A DNA stretch of 64,000 bases, taken from Bacillus sp. FJAT-22090. GTDB lineage: Bacteria; Bacillota; Bacilli; Bacillales_A; Planococcaceae. The DNA lies in assembly GCF_001278755.1 (NCBI RefSeq), contig NZ_CP012601.1, positions 3,472,154 through 3,536,153 on the forward strand. Reading direction: 5' to 3'. The number at the start of each line of letters is the position of its first letter. Within the stretch, counting starts at the first letter, position 1. The notes beneath the pieces are model-generated. The model made no database searches and was not told the origin of the DNA. It saw only the letters and a program-made list of their open reading frames with translations. Both the position numbers and the translations under genes were made by a program. Below, piece by piece: positions 40,513 to 49,068 of the stretch.

Positions 40513-41346
40513 TTATAATTTATTTACAAAATCTTTTATCGTTGGGTTAACATCGCTACGTTCTTCGAATACAAGTGTGTAATGATTGCTGTCAGACGTA
40601 ACTTTATGAATATCTTTTGCGTATTGTTGTGTTTCAATATAAGATTCAGCTAAAAATAACGCAGGCATTGCACCGATACCACCTGTAGAATGTACTAGTA
40701 ACACGGGGCATTCTATATTAGTAAATACTTCCGCTGGCTTATATTCGTAGAAGCTTTGGAAGTCTTGTCGAATCTTTGTTTCATCGGATTTGTTCTCCCA
40801 GTGCCCATCTACTTCAGCTATCTCATAGCGACCAACACTTTCCATATGCTCATCCCAAACTACTCCGAGATTGCTATAGATTTTTTTTATTTCCTCCAAA
40901 TAGGCTTCTGCAGATTCATAATGTTTACTAATGCGGCCTAGAGAAGGCTCCACTATTTGTCGTTGATGATCCGTACATGTTGCAGCACCATCAAGTAAAA
41001 TGACTCCTTTTACATCATCGCGTTTACTAGCGACATTTGCCATAATGAACCCACCCATTGAGTAGCCCATTAATATGGGATTTTGTATATTTAACGCATC
41101 GATTAAACCAATAATATCTTGCGTATGTTGCTCAATACCTGTATTTTCTGTAGCGGCGGAACTATTTCCACGGCCTCGTAAATCGACAGAAATAAATCGG
41201 TAGTCTCCTTTAAGTAATTCAGCATAATAATGTAGTTGTTTACTATTTCCTGTTAAGCCATGCGCTCCGATGATGACCTCTTGTGTTCCCTCATATTCAG
41301 CATAGGCTAGCGTACCACCATTGACTTCGATTGAACGATATTCCAT
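40513..41346 (-). CDS. Alpha/beta-fold hydrolase
   Basis: A 277-residue hydrolase. The nucleophile elbow is MGYSMGGF (Ser near residue 95), the oxyanion region AHGLTGNSK lies near residues 29-37, and the catalytic His is likely in DSNHYTLVF near 255. The VDLRGRGNSS segment is typical of esterases and C-C hydrolases. ATG 41346 follows AAGGAGG. It lies upstream of the CoA transferase operon and probably cleaves an ester or lactone to release the acid that is then activated. Confidence 0.8.
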   Translation of the reverse strand: MEYRSIEVNGGTLAYAEYEGTQEVIIGAHGLTGNSKQLHYYAELLKGDYRFISVDLRGRGNSSAATENTGIEQHTQDIIGLIDALNIQNPILMGYSMGGFIMANVASKRDDVKGVILLDGAATCTDHQRQIVEPSLGRISKHYESAEAYLEEIKKIYSNLGVVWDEHMESVGRYEIAEVDGHWENKSDETKIRQDFQSFYEYKPAEVFTNIECPVLLVHSTGGIGAMPALFLAESYIETQQYAKDIHKVTSDSNHYTLVFEERSDVNPTIKDFVNKL

Positions 41347-42175
41347 ATGTATCCTCCTTATGTTAAAAGTCTAAAATTATTTGTACACCTACTTTCAGAA
41401 AATGTCAAAATATTTTTATAGATTTAAGTTAATTTTATAGGGAACTAAATATTGATATCCGAACAAAGTGGATTTCCGCTTCAGGCGGACGCTTTCCGCG
41501 GGCTTGGCTTCAGCCTCCTCGGAGCTCCAAAAACATGTGCTCCTGCGGTTACTCGTCGCAAAGACACTGGCCAAATAAAGTTCGGCCAGCGTCTTTCCTG
41601 CGGGGTCTTCAGCTCAAGCTAATCCCGCAGGAGTCGCCGCCTTCCGCTCCAATTAACGTAATCAGAACTCTATATAAGCGAATATTTTAATATAATTCAA
41701 TCCAAATATTCGTGTTTTTCTTTACAAGAAGCAATTATGAAATTAACTCAGATTTAACTAAAAAAATGCCAGATTCCAAATTAACATAAATTTATTAAAA
41801 GTCCATCAGGATTAAAGCAATCTAGAACAAAGTAAACTAAAAATATAACACTGAATAACAAAAGTTTAATAAAATTTGCATAATTCATTTTGGTAATTTT
41901 TATGTTGAAAAATTGCACAAATATAAAAAAGCACTTAAAGAATTGTAAAGCAGAATAATACTTAGAAAAACAGTTGGAACAAGTTACTTTTAAACTTTAA
42001 AAGAACTAATAGTACCGATTAAATTTCTTGATAGTATTGATATATTGTTGCTTGCGTAAACTACTAATTAGAATCTATTGGATATTAATTTTTTGAGTGG
42101 AGCATATAAATTTGTTTCTTAAGTTCTTATGTTTACAATGGAATAGAAACTTTTCAAAGAAAGGACAAATCTTAA
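41347..42175. other. Divergent intergenic region with GC-rich repeat
   Basis: An 830-base gap between the hydrolase and the LLM oxidoreductase gene. It holds the long copy of the GC-rich dispersed repeat (41466-41656) and otherwise AT-rich sequence with no recognised gene. Confidence 0.6.
41466..41656. repeat. GC-rich dispersed repeat, long copy
   Basis: Starts GTGGATTTCCGCTTCAGGCG and ends with CCGCCTTCCGCTCCAATTAA. It contains a 13-pair inner hairpin with one mismatch (AAAGACACTGGCC with GGCCAGCGTCTTT around 41556-41594) and outer GGCGGAC/GTCGCC complementarity, so the transcript could fold into a large structure. The short copy at 31657-31742 shares both ends but lacks the middle. Its base composition is very different from the surrounding AT-rich DNA. 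Confidence 0.7.
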
Positions 42176-43177
42176 ATGTCAACTATACAAATACCTATAT
42201 CAGTCTTAAATTTGGCTCCAATTCGCAAAGGGCAAGGACCTAAAGAAGCCATTGATGCAATGGTTGACTTGGCGCAAGCAACGGAGAAAATGGGATATAC
42301 AAGATACTGGATTGCGGAGCATCATAATACTCCAACACTAGTTAGCTCCGCTACCTCTATTTTAATAAAACATACATTAGAAAATACCGAACATATACGG
42401 ATTGGATCAGGCGGAATAATGCTACCTAACCATTCTCCTTTAGTAGTTGCAGAACAATTTGGTACAATGGCGACCATCTATCCTAATCGATTAGACTTGG
42501 GTCTTGGACGGGCACCCGGTACTGACCAACTGACGGCAACTGCACTAAGACGATCTCAAAATAATTCTGTCTATACATTTCCAGAAGATGTAAAGTCATT
42601 GCTAACGTATTTTGGGCCTGAAGAGTTCCAAGGTTATACAAAAGCTTATCCAGGTGTCGGCACGAATATTCCTATTTATATTCTCGGTTCATCGACAGAT
42701 TCAGCTGTGTTAGCCGCTAAATTAGGCCTGCCATATGTATTCGCAGCACACTTTGCACCAAGACATATGGAGGAGGCAATTTCAATTTATCGAAATAATT
42801 TTCAGCCTTCTTCATACTTAAATTCTCCGTATATGATTGTTTGTCTAAATGTGATTGCAGCTGAAAGTGATGAAGAGGCAAAGTTTGAATCGACAACAAT
42901 GCAGCAATTTTTCTTGAATGTTGTACGTGGCTCACAAATGCCGTTAAGTCCTCCAGTTGAAAACATGGATTCCCTATGGAGCCCATCTGAAAAAGAAATG
43001 GCTACATCGATGTCCAGTATGATTATGTTAGGAGATAAAAATTCCATTCGAGAGCAGTTAACCAATTTTCAAGAGAAGTATGACGTGGATGAAATCATGG
43101 CAGTATCTTATATTTATGATCCTGCCAAACAGAAACGTTCATATGAAATTTTAAAAGAAGTCGTCGATGGCAATTAA
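42176..43177 (+). CDS. LLM-class flavin-dependent oxidoreductase (luciferase-like)
   Basis: A 333-residue monooxygenase-like TIM barrel of the bacterial luciferase superfamily. The start ([21 protein letters not shown]), [12 protein letters not shown] near residues 42-53, and [23 protein letters not shown] are characteristic of the MsnO8 group. Such enzymes use reduced FMN delivered by a separate reductase, which is encoded nearby at 43250-43816. ATG 42176 follows GAAAGGAC. The substrate is unknown. Confidence 0.88.
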   Translation: MSTIQIPISVLNLAPIRKGQGPKEAIDAMVDLAQATEKMGYTRYWIAEHHNTPTLVSSATSILIKHTLENTEHIRIGSGGIMLPNHSPLVVAEQFGTMATIYPNRLDLGLGRAPGTDQLTATALRRSQNNSVYTFPEDVKSLLTYFGPEEFQGYTKAYPGVGTNIPIYILGSSTDSAVLAAKLGLPYVFAAHFAPRHMEEAISIYRNNFQPSSYLNSPYMIVCLNVIAAESDEEAKFESTTMQQFFLNVVRGSQMPLSPPVENMDSLWSPSEKEMATSMSSMIMLGDKNSIREQLTNFQEKYDVDEIMAVSYIYDPAKQKRSYEILKEVVDGN

Positions 43178-43190
43178 AGAGGTAAATAGA

Positions 43191-43231
43191 AGAGCATGCT
43201 TTAACAATCAAAGCATGCTCTATCTATTTTT
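43191..43231. terminator. Bidirectional terminator
   Basis: AGAGCATGCTTT and AAAGCATGCTCT pair perfectly around a seven-base loop and are followed by TATCTATTTTT. It separates the convergent oxidoreductase and FMN reductase genes. Confidence 0.75.
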
Positions 43232-43249
43232 CGTATTCATTATTAGCTT

Positions 43250-43816
43250 TTAAAAATCGTATTCGGCTTCTTTTGCTTCTCGAATTTTAGTATAGGTTTC
43301 CGTTAATACAACAGTATCTTCGACTAAACGATCGATTCGGAAGAAAACATCGTCATTAACGATTTCTTTCCGAATGAAATCCCTTTCTTCTATGAACACG
43401 TACGTTTGAACAATTTGAGATTTCATATACGATAATATAGGCTTTAGTTGTTGCTCTGCAATTAAGTAATGCTTGGCTGAACCTGCTGTTACAATCATAC
43501 TCACCACTTTATCCCGAAAAGCATTAACGGGGAGCAAGTCAAAAATGTTTTTGAGTGTAGCAGGGATGGATGCTTGAAAAATAGGAGTTCCAATAATGAT
43601 TGCATCGGCTTCCATAATTGTTTTTGCCACATACCCGGTGTCGCCCTCATATTCTAAATAATTCCGACCGTCACTGAATTGAACGTCATATTCTGCTAAA
43701 TCTATTAACGTCACTTCTGCATCTGGATATTTTTCGGTGATAGTTTTAAATGTATAATTCATAGCAGTACGCGTTTTCGAGCCCACTCTAGAACCTGACA
43801 ATCCTACAATTTTCAT
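43250..43816 (-). CDS. NADPH-dependent FMN reductase (SsuE-like)
   Basis: A 188-residue flavodoxin-fold reductase. The phosphate loop is GLSGSRVGSKTRT near residues 4-16, and GTPIFQASIPATLKNIFDLLP near 77-97 is the flavin-binding loop found in SsuE/MsuE reductases. It should supply FMNH2 to the adjacent luciferase-like enzyme. ATG 43816 follows AGGAGG, and its gene lies 12 bases after the LLM gene at 43829, so the two form an operon. Confidence 0.88.
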   Translation of the reverse strand: MKIVGLSGSRVGSKTRTAMNYTFKTITEKYPDAEVTLIDLAEYDVQFSDGRNYLEYEGDTGYVAKTIMEADAIIIGTPIFQASIPATLKNIFDLLPVNAFRDKVVSMIVTAGSAKHYLIAEQQLKPILSYMKSQIVQTYVFIEERDFIRKEIVNDDVFFRIDRLVEDTVVLTETYTKIREAKEAEYDF

Positions 43817-43828
43817 GTTTGGGGCCTC

Positions 43829-44887
43829 CTAATCTTTTGCTGTGTATTTTTTAATTGCCGGTAAGATTTCGGTACCGATCAATTCAATATTTTTTACTAA
43901 TTTTTCATATGGTATACCACCAAAATCCATTTGTGCAATATAACGTTGGTGACCAAATAGTTCATGCTGATAGAGAATTTTTTCAATTATTTGCTGCGGG
44001 CTACCAATATTCATCACATCACGAGGATCTGCCCCTTGTGCAAAATGTTGTTTTGGATAGCCTCGTCCATTAATTAACTGCATCCCTTGATTCACGTAAG
44101 GGTAGGTCTCACTCTGTGCCTGTTGAGTGGTTTCGGCAGCATAGAAAAAGCCGGCAGTTGCAACCGGAAGAGTTGATGGATCAAAGCCGCTACGCTCGGA
44201 AGCCTCCCGGTAAGCATCAATAGAATATTTAAAGCTTGTAGCAGGTCCACCTAATGTAGCAAGCATCATCGGAACACCAGCGTAACCAGCCTTAATAGCA
44301 CTAGCTGGAGGTCCCCCAACTGCACGCCAAATAGGTAATGAGCCGTTTTTAGGACGTGGAATTACTCTAGCGTTATTTAATGAAGCGCGGAATTTCCCGT
44401 CCCAATTGACAACTTCCTCTTCATTTATTTTCAATAACAAATCAAACTTTTCTTCATACAACTCTTCGTAATCGCGAACGTTATACCCCAACAAATCAAA
44501 AAGACCTACACGAGATGCACGTCCAGCTATAATTTCAGCTCGCCCTTTAGAAATTAAATCAATCGTTGAAAAATCCTCATACACACGAACAGGGTCAGAC
44601 GTACTAATAATGGTAGAGGAGCTCGCGATTTTAATTTTACTAGTTGCCTGGGCTATTGCTGCTAACACAACAGAGTGTGCCTGCGTTGCAAAATACTCCT
44701 GATGGCTTTCTCCGACACTAAAAAAGTCTAAACCTGCTTGCTCCGCTAGCTTGGCCAAATCTATAATCTCATGTATACGTTGTTCAGCTGAAATACGTTC
44801 ACCTGTAAGTGGATCTGGGATATGGTCACCAAGAGTATACAGTCCAAATTCTAGACCCTTTCTTTGGTCAATTCGATATTTTTCCAT
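43829..44887 (-). CDS. LLM-class flavin-dependent oxidoreductase
   Basis: A 352-residue luciferase-like oxidoreductase. The conserved segments FFSVGESHQEYFATQAHSV, TIDLISKGRAEIIAGR and LLGYNVRDYEELYEEKFDLL mark the Atu2307/SP_0267-like subgroup. It is the first gene of a two-gene operon with the FMN reductase, a typical two-component monooxygenase pair. The HxlR regulator is transcribed divergently from the other side of a 187-base spacer with palindromic sites. The substrate is unknown; quinones or sulfonates are possible. Confidence 0.88.
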   Translation of the reverse strand: MEKYRIDQRKGLEFGLYTLGDHIPDPLTGERISAEQRIHEIIDLAKLAEQAGLDFFSVGESHQEYFATQAHSVVLAAIAQATSKIKIASSSTIISTSDPVRVYEDFSTIDLISKGRAEIIAGRASRVGLFDLLGYNVRDYEELYEEKFDLLLKINEEEVVNWDGKFRASLNNARVIPRPKNGSLPIWRAVGGPPASAIKAGYAGVPMMLATLGGPATSFKYSIDAYREASERSGFDPSTLPVATAGFFYAAETTQQAQSETYPYVNQGMQLINGRGYPKQHFAQGADPRDVMNIGSPQQIIEKILYQHELFGHQRYIAQMDFGGIPYEKLVKNIELIGTEILPAIKKYTAKD

Positions 44888-44909
44888 TTATATCAACCCT
44901 TCTATTAAT

Positions 44910-45030
44910 AAGTATGTGTTATTTATTTCGTACTTACTTTACTTGTGTCTGATTTCACTATCTTGCTTTCAAATTTCTTTGAATGATGATAGTATAATCT
45001 GAAACAATATTTAATATAAGTACGTACTTA
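44910..45030. promoter_or_regulatory. Palindromic operators between the LLM operon and hxlR-type regulator
   Basis: TAAGTACGTACTTA at 45017-45030 is a perfect 14-base palindrome, and a looser AAGTA...TACTT pair lies near 44911-44935. TACT/AGTA half sites are characteristic of the YodB/HypR branch of the HxlR family. The sites lie between the divergent genes, where one regulator could control both. Confidence 0.5.
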
Positions 45031-45074
45031 AAAGTGGTATAGTATACAAAAGGATACTAAGGAGCGAATATATA

Positions 45075-45422
45075 ATGGAAATGCAGCCAGAACTATGTCG
45101 TGTAGAAGATGCTTTAGGTATATTAGTTGGGAAATGGAAGCCAATTATATTATTAACTCTATTGCAAAATGGAACAAAACGATTTAGCGATTTAAAAAGA
45201 AGCATACCAGGAATTACTCAAAAAATGCTTACAAATCAGCTTCGCGAATTAGAGGAAGAGGATATTATTACTCGTAAAGTGTACCCTCAAGTTCCTCCCA
45301 AAGTGGAATATTCCATCACGGAATACGGAAAGAGTTTAGAACCGATTTTAGTTGCAATGCATGATTGGGGAACAGCTCATACACTTCATAAAATGAAAAA
45401 AAGACAGCAGACATTTGGTTAA
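45075..45422 (+). CDS. HxlR-family transcriptional regulator
   Basis: A 115-residue winged-helix regulator. The family core is clear: CRVEDALGILVGKWKPIILL, RFSDLKRSIPGITQKMLTNQLREL, and the wing YPQVPPKVEYSITEYGKSL. Cys8 precedes the first helix, the same place as the redox-sensing Cys of YodB and HypR, suggesting response to quinones, aldehydes or disulfide stress. ATG 45075 follows AAGGAG. It is divergent from the two-component flavin monooxygenase operon and probably represses it. Confidence 0.85.
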   Translation: MEMQPELCRVEDALGILVGKWKPIILLTLLQNGTKRFSDLKRSIPGITQKMLTNQLRELEEEDIITRKVYPQVPPKVEYSITEYGKSLEPILVAMHDWGTAHTLHKMKKRQQTFG

Positions 45423-45531
45423 AAACTAGAGACTATAAATAAACAAACCAAGTAAAAGAGAAGCTAAAAGGAATTTTTCCCTAAACTGAAGTATTACCTT
45501 CTTATGCAAGATAATGAAAACAATAAACTGT

Positions 45532-45576
45532 ACCCTATAGATGCCACTTTAAAAGTGTGATCTATAGGGTGCTTTT
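45532..45576 (+). terminator. Intrinsic terminator
   Basis: ACCCTATAGAT and ATCTATAGGGT pair perfectly with an inner CACTTT/AAAGTG stem and are followed by GCTTTTG. It ends the HxlR transcript just before the next gene. Confidence 0.75.
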
Positions 45577-45623
45577 GTATAATGATAAAAATAGGCATTG
45601 GGAAGAAAGAGGTAGTGTGTATT

Positions 45624-46292
45624 ATGTGTGGTCGTTATACGTTATTTACAAATTACGAACAGCTTATGGATCGCTTTGATGTTGCTGTCGCAATGGATCA
45701 AGAGTTCTATGCACCAAGTTTTAATATCGCACCTTCCCAACAGGTTGTTGCAATTATCCATGATGGAAAAAGCAATCGCATGGGTCAGCTAAAGTGGGGA
45801 CTTGTTCCGTCCTGGTCAAAAGACGAAAAAATAGGTTATAAAATGATAAATGCTCGAGCAGAAACAGTAGATGAAAAGCCTAGTTTTCGTCAGGCATTCT
45901 TAAAAAGACGTTGTTTAATTCCAATGAATTCTTTTTATGAGTGGAAAACGACAACCTCTGGAAAAGTGCCAATGCGAATTAAAATGAAATCGGATGAACT
46001 TTTTACGGTTGCAGGATTATGGGAAATGTGGAAAGCGCCGGACGGAAAAAGTATTTACACTTGTACCCTTCTGACGACGGAAGCTAATACTTTAATGGAG
46101 GGCATTCATCATCGTATGCCTGTTATATTGAAACGAGAGAATGAAAAGAATTGGTTAGATTCTCTTCAGAACATTGATGAATTAAAAAGCATGTTAGTGC
46201 CTTATGATGCTTCTTTAATGGAAGCCTTTCCTGTCTCAAGTGAGGTCAATTCACCAAAGAATAATCACGTAGGGTTATTAAACTCATTATAA
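45624..46292 (+). CDS. SOS response-associated peptidase / HMCES-type abasic-site protein (YedK family)
   Basis: A 222-residue SRAP protein. Cys2 (MCGRY) forms a thiazolidine crosslink with abasic sites in single-stranded DNA after Met removal; the other conserved residues are seen in MINARAET (Asn), SFYEWK (Glu) and HHRMPVIL (His). ATG 45624 must be the start because Cys2 has to follow the initiator Met; a longer frame from 45582 would bury it. GAGGT precedes it. It shields abasic sites from error-prone repair. Confidence 0.9.
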   Translation: MCGRYTLFTNYEQLMDRFDVAVAMDQEFYAPSFNIAPSQQVVAIIHDGKSNRMGQLKWGLVPSWSKDEKIGYKMINARAETVDEKPSFRQAFLKRRCLIPMNSFYEWKTTTSGKVPMRIKMKSDELFTVAGLWEMWKAPDGKSIYTCTLLTTEANTLMEGIHHRMPVILKRENEKNWLDSLQNIDELKSMLVPYDASLMEAFPVSSEVNSPKNNHVGLLNSL

Positions 46293-46321
46293 AAGGGGCC
46301 ATATGAATGGTCCCTTTAATA
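46291..46321 (+). terminator. Intrinsic terminator
   Basis: AAAGGGGCCAT and ATGGTCCCTTT pair with one mismatch around ATGA. The following 200 bases hold no gene. Confidence 0.6.
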
Positions 46322-46547
46322 ACTCTAGTGATATTATACCTTCTGTTTATATCCATGGAGGAGACAAGCTTAATTCGCGCACAGAGCTTTTCCTAAACCT
46401 CAAAAGGGATTATGTACTGCCTTTTGAATTATCTATATAGAAGGAATTCACACATTTTTATTGAATTAAGATAATGGTTGATTTTATAAATAAAACTATA
46501 ATAGATTCGACTTTGCACGGACGTTAATGGATAGAGGAGGTCCAGTC

Positions 46548-47165
46548 TTGGATAATTTTTGGAATAGGATAATTTATAAAATTTGGTCTCCAATGTATGA
46601 TAAGTTTTTTAATTCGGGTGCTTTTTTAAATGGTCGAAAAGAAGTATTTGAGGAAATACCTTTTCAGAAGGGGCAAAAGATACTATTTGTTGGTGTAGGC
46701 ACGGGCGCTGACTTAGAATTAATAAACCATGCAAATTTTGAAATTACTGCAGTTGATTACTCGACAGAGATGTTAAACCAAGCAAGAACAAAATTTGTAG
46801 ATTCCTCCATTCAATTTTTAGAGATGGATGCACAACATATGGAGTTTGAGAGTGAATCGTTTGATTATATTGTTGCCAGTCTAATTCTTTCTGTAGTGCC
46901 TGATGCCGATAAATGCTTTAGGGAAATGACAAGAGTTTTAAAATCGGAAGGTGACATAATTATTTTTGATAAATTTGTTCCAAAAAATAAAAAGCTATCA
47001 TTGCCCAAGTCAATACTAAGACCAATCATAAGGATTTTAGGAACTGATATAGGCTTAAGCTTCGAAGAACTTTTCATAAGAAATAGTGAAAATATTTATA
47101 TAAAAGAAGACAAGCCAGTTATGTTGAAAGGAATGTATAGAAAAATAGTTATTCACAAAAATTAA
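46548..47165 (+). CDS. Class I SAM-dependent methyltransferase
   Basis: A 205-residue Methyltransf_11-type enzyme. Motif I is LFVGVGTGADLELI near residues 45-58, motif II ITAVDYSTEML, and motif IV FDYIVASLILSVV; a C-terminal helical cap completes the fold. The layout resembles phosphatidylethanolamine N-methyltransferases and small-molecule methylases. TTG 46548 is preferred since AGGAGG lies seven bases upstream; the ATG at 46527 is before that RBS. Its 3' end overlaps the convergent membrane gene by four bases. Confidence 0.8.
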   Translation: MDNFWNRIIYKIWSPMYDKFFNSGAFLNGRKEVFEEIPFQKGQKILFVGVGTGADLELINHANFEITAVDYSTEMLNQARTKFVDSSIQFLEMDAQHMEFESESFDYIVASLILSVVPDADKCFREMTRVLKSEGDIIIFDKFVPKNKKLSLPKSILRPIIRILGTDIGLSFEELFIRNSENIYIKEDKPVMLKGMYRKIVIHKN

Positions 47166-47725
47166 CTGTCGCTGTTGTTTTTCCCTTTCTTTCTAATCCA
47201 AAAGGGAGTAATAATAATTAGGAACAAGACCATAAATCCATATAAATAAGTAGAGGGAACATTTTTCACAATTCCAAAGACAATTGCTATCTCAATAACA
47301 ACTGCGGGAATCTTACCAATCGTACTTGCCACCATGAAAAACCATCCGCTAATGGAGGTCAATGAAGCTCCAGCGGTAACTAATCCGGATGGAACAAAAG
47401 GAATAATTCTAAATAAAATAACGAAGGAAAATACCTTCCAAGGAGAGCTGTTTTTTATTGCCTTAAAAATAGAATGATTAAACCATTCCCGCTGGACCTT
47501 TGAAAATCCCCAGCGATATAAATGAAACCCAAACAGTGCTCCGAGAATTTCTCCCGAAAATGTTAGAATGGATCCCCATATTAAACCAAGTGCATCTATG
47601 TTTATGGCAGTAACAAAGAAACTTGGCACAAAACCAATTGCCCCAAGTAATAAATTCAACAGGAGTAATAAAAGGAATTGGAGGGGGCTACTCAATATTG
47701 GAATATGTTGTATAAATTCTCCCAT
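47162..47725 (-). CDS. TVP38/TMEM64 (VTT domain) membrane protein
   Basis: A 187-residue membrane protein of the DedA/VTT superfamily. The central segments FSGEILGALFGFHLYRWGF and ILFRIIPFVPSGLVTAGASLTSISGWFF match the SNARE-associated/VTT domain (the FRxxPxxPxG motif is FRIIPFVPSG). Members scramble or transport phospholipids or related carriers. About six hydrophobic segments are visible. ATG 47725 has an AGGTGG-type RBS. It is convergent with the methyltransferase gene. Confidence 0.8.
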   Translation of the reverse strand: MGEFIQHIPILSSPLQFLLLLLLNLLLGAIGFVPSFFVTAINIDALGLIWGSILTFSGEILGALFGFHLYRWGFSKVQREWFNHSIFKAIKNSSPWKVFSFVILFRIIPFVPSGLVTAGASLTSISGWFFMVASTIGKIPAVVIEIAIVFGIVKNVPSTYLYGFMVLFLIIITPFWIRKKGKNNSDS

Positions 47726-47900
47726 AGATTACGAACCACCTATCCTTTAGCCATTCCGTTCTCTTGCTGCATTATACATCGCATTGTTAACAACATCAAT
47801 CTAACCTTCTCCTAATTAGAATAGGAATAATTTTACTTCCTATATACATCTCCTAAATGTATTATTTATATGGTACAAACTAATAAAGGAAGTGTAGATA

Positions 47901-48740
47901 TTGTCTAAACATATAACAATAAACGACAATATTAAAAATAAATTAAAAGCTGATTGTGGAAACTGTTTTGGGTTGTGTTGCGTAGCTTTACCATACGCAA
48001 AATCAGCTGATTTTCCATTGGATAAAGACGGAGGTACTCCATGTTCCAACTTGCAATCCGATTATCGCTGTGGAATACATCAAAACCTTAGAAATGAAGG
48101 ATATAAAGGCTGTACAGTTTATGAATGCTTTGGCGCTGGGCAAAAAGTATCCCAGTTCACATATAAAGGGAATGATTGGAGAGACAATCCTTCAACCGCT
48201 AAGGAAATGTTTGATGTCTTTCCTATCATGCAGCAACTTCATGAAATACTTGTGTATTTAAGTGAAGCGCTTCGTCGAGAGGAGACAAAGCCTATACATG
48301 GAGATTTAGAAGAGGCTTTGGAAAAAACGGAGGAACTTACTCATTTGCCTCCTCAATCAATTAAAGCTATTGATGTCCATGCCCACAGAGCGGCTGTTAA
48401 CGAATTCCTTTTGCGAACAAGTGAACTTGTAAGATCTAAAGCTCCAATAAAGAAGCAGAAAAAGATTGGTCGGGGAATAGAGCTATTAGGAGCAAACTTA
48501 AGAGGAGCTGATCTTAGAGGAGCAAACCTTAGAGGTGCGTTTCTTATTGCGGCAAACTTGCAGAATGCGGATTTGAGGATGTCTGATTTTATCGGAGCAG
48601 ACTTGAGAGACGCTGACATAAGTGGAGCAAATTTAACGGGAAGCATTTTTCTTACTCAAGCACAAATAAACGCTGCAAAAGGAGATAGCAATACTAAGTT
48701 ACCATCCTCCTTAAAGACACCTTTTCATTGGACTAATTAA
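47901..48740 (+). CDS. Cys-rich protein with C-terminal pentapeptide repeats
   Basis: A 279-residue protein in two parts. The N-terminus (about residues 15-80) carries many cysteines, CGNCFGLCC then CSNL, CGIH, GCTVYECF, a pattern of metal-binding YkgJ-like domains. The C-terminus (about residues 195-255) is a run of pentapeptide repeats of the A(D/N)LxG type, such as GANLRGADLRGANLRG, forming a right-handed beta helix. Such repeats can mimic DNA and inhibit gyrase, but no such role is shown here. Start is TTG 47901 after AAGGAAG. The fusion is unusual. Confidence 0.8.
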   Translation: MSKHITINDNIKNKLKADCGNCFGLCCVALPYAKSADFPLDKDGGTPCSNLQSDYRCGIHQNLRNEGYKGCTVYECFGAGQKVSQFTYKGNDWRDNPSTAKEMFDVFPIMQQLHEILVYLSEALRREETKPIHGDLEEALEKTEELTHLPPQSIKAIDVHAHRAAVNEFLLRTSELVRSKAPIKKQKKIGRGIELLGANLRGADLRGANLRGAFLIAANLQNADLRMSDFIGADLRDADISGANLTGSIFLTQAQINAAKGDSNTKLPSSLKTPFHWTN

Positions 48741-49068
48741 ACAAATAATAGAGTGGTTGCATCGACAGGAATTTCTGAAAATAGTCAGCACTCATCAAAT
48801 AGATGAGAGCTTACATAGAAATAGGACAGCATCTTTTTTTAAATTATCTCAAAAGCAGAATATAGCAGTAAGATTACCGAAAAGAAGGGTTGGTCGTGAT
48901 GGAAGTTACGAACAACCCTTCAAAAAATTCTACGTTAATGATGTGGGAATATTGTTTTCAAAGGGAGCGATTAGCTCTTTTTTTATTGACGAAAAGACCC
49001 ATTAGTTGTTTCTAATTCTTAGTTCATTTAATATTATTTTTAAAATCAATCTAACGAGGAGCGTTCAC
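48741..49068. other. Short intergenic region with a doubtful frame
   Basis: An 82-codon frame (48757-49005, TTG start) lacks a ribosome binding site and spans hairpin sequences (GAGC/GCTC plus T run near 48967-48982, and GGTTG/CAACC near 48890-48920). I regard it as non-coding leader and terminator sequence. Confidence 0.45.

Noticed and set aside
48757-49005. 82-codon frame with TTG start
   Set aside because: No ribosome binding site, no recognisable fold, and it crosses hairpin sequences ahead of the quinone reductase gene.
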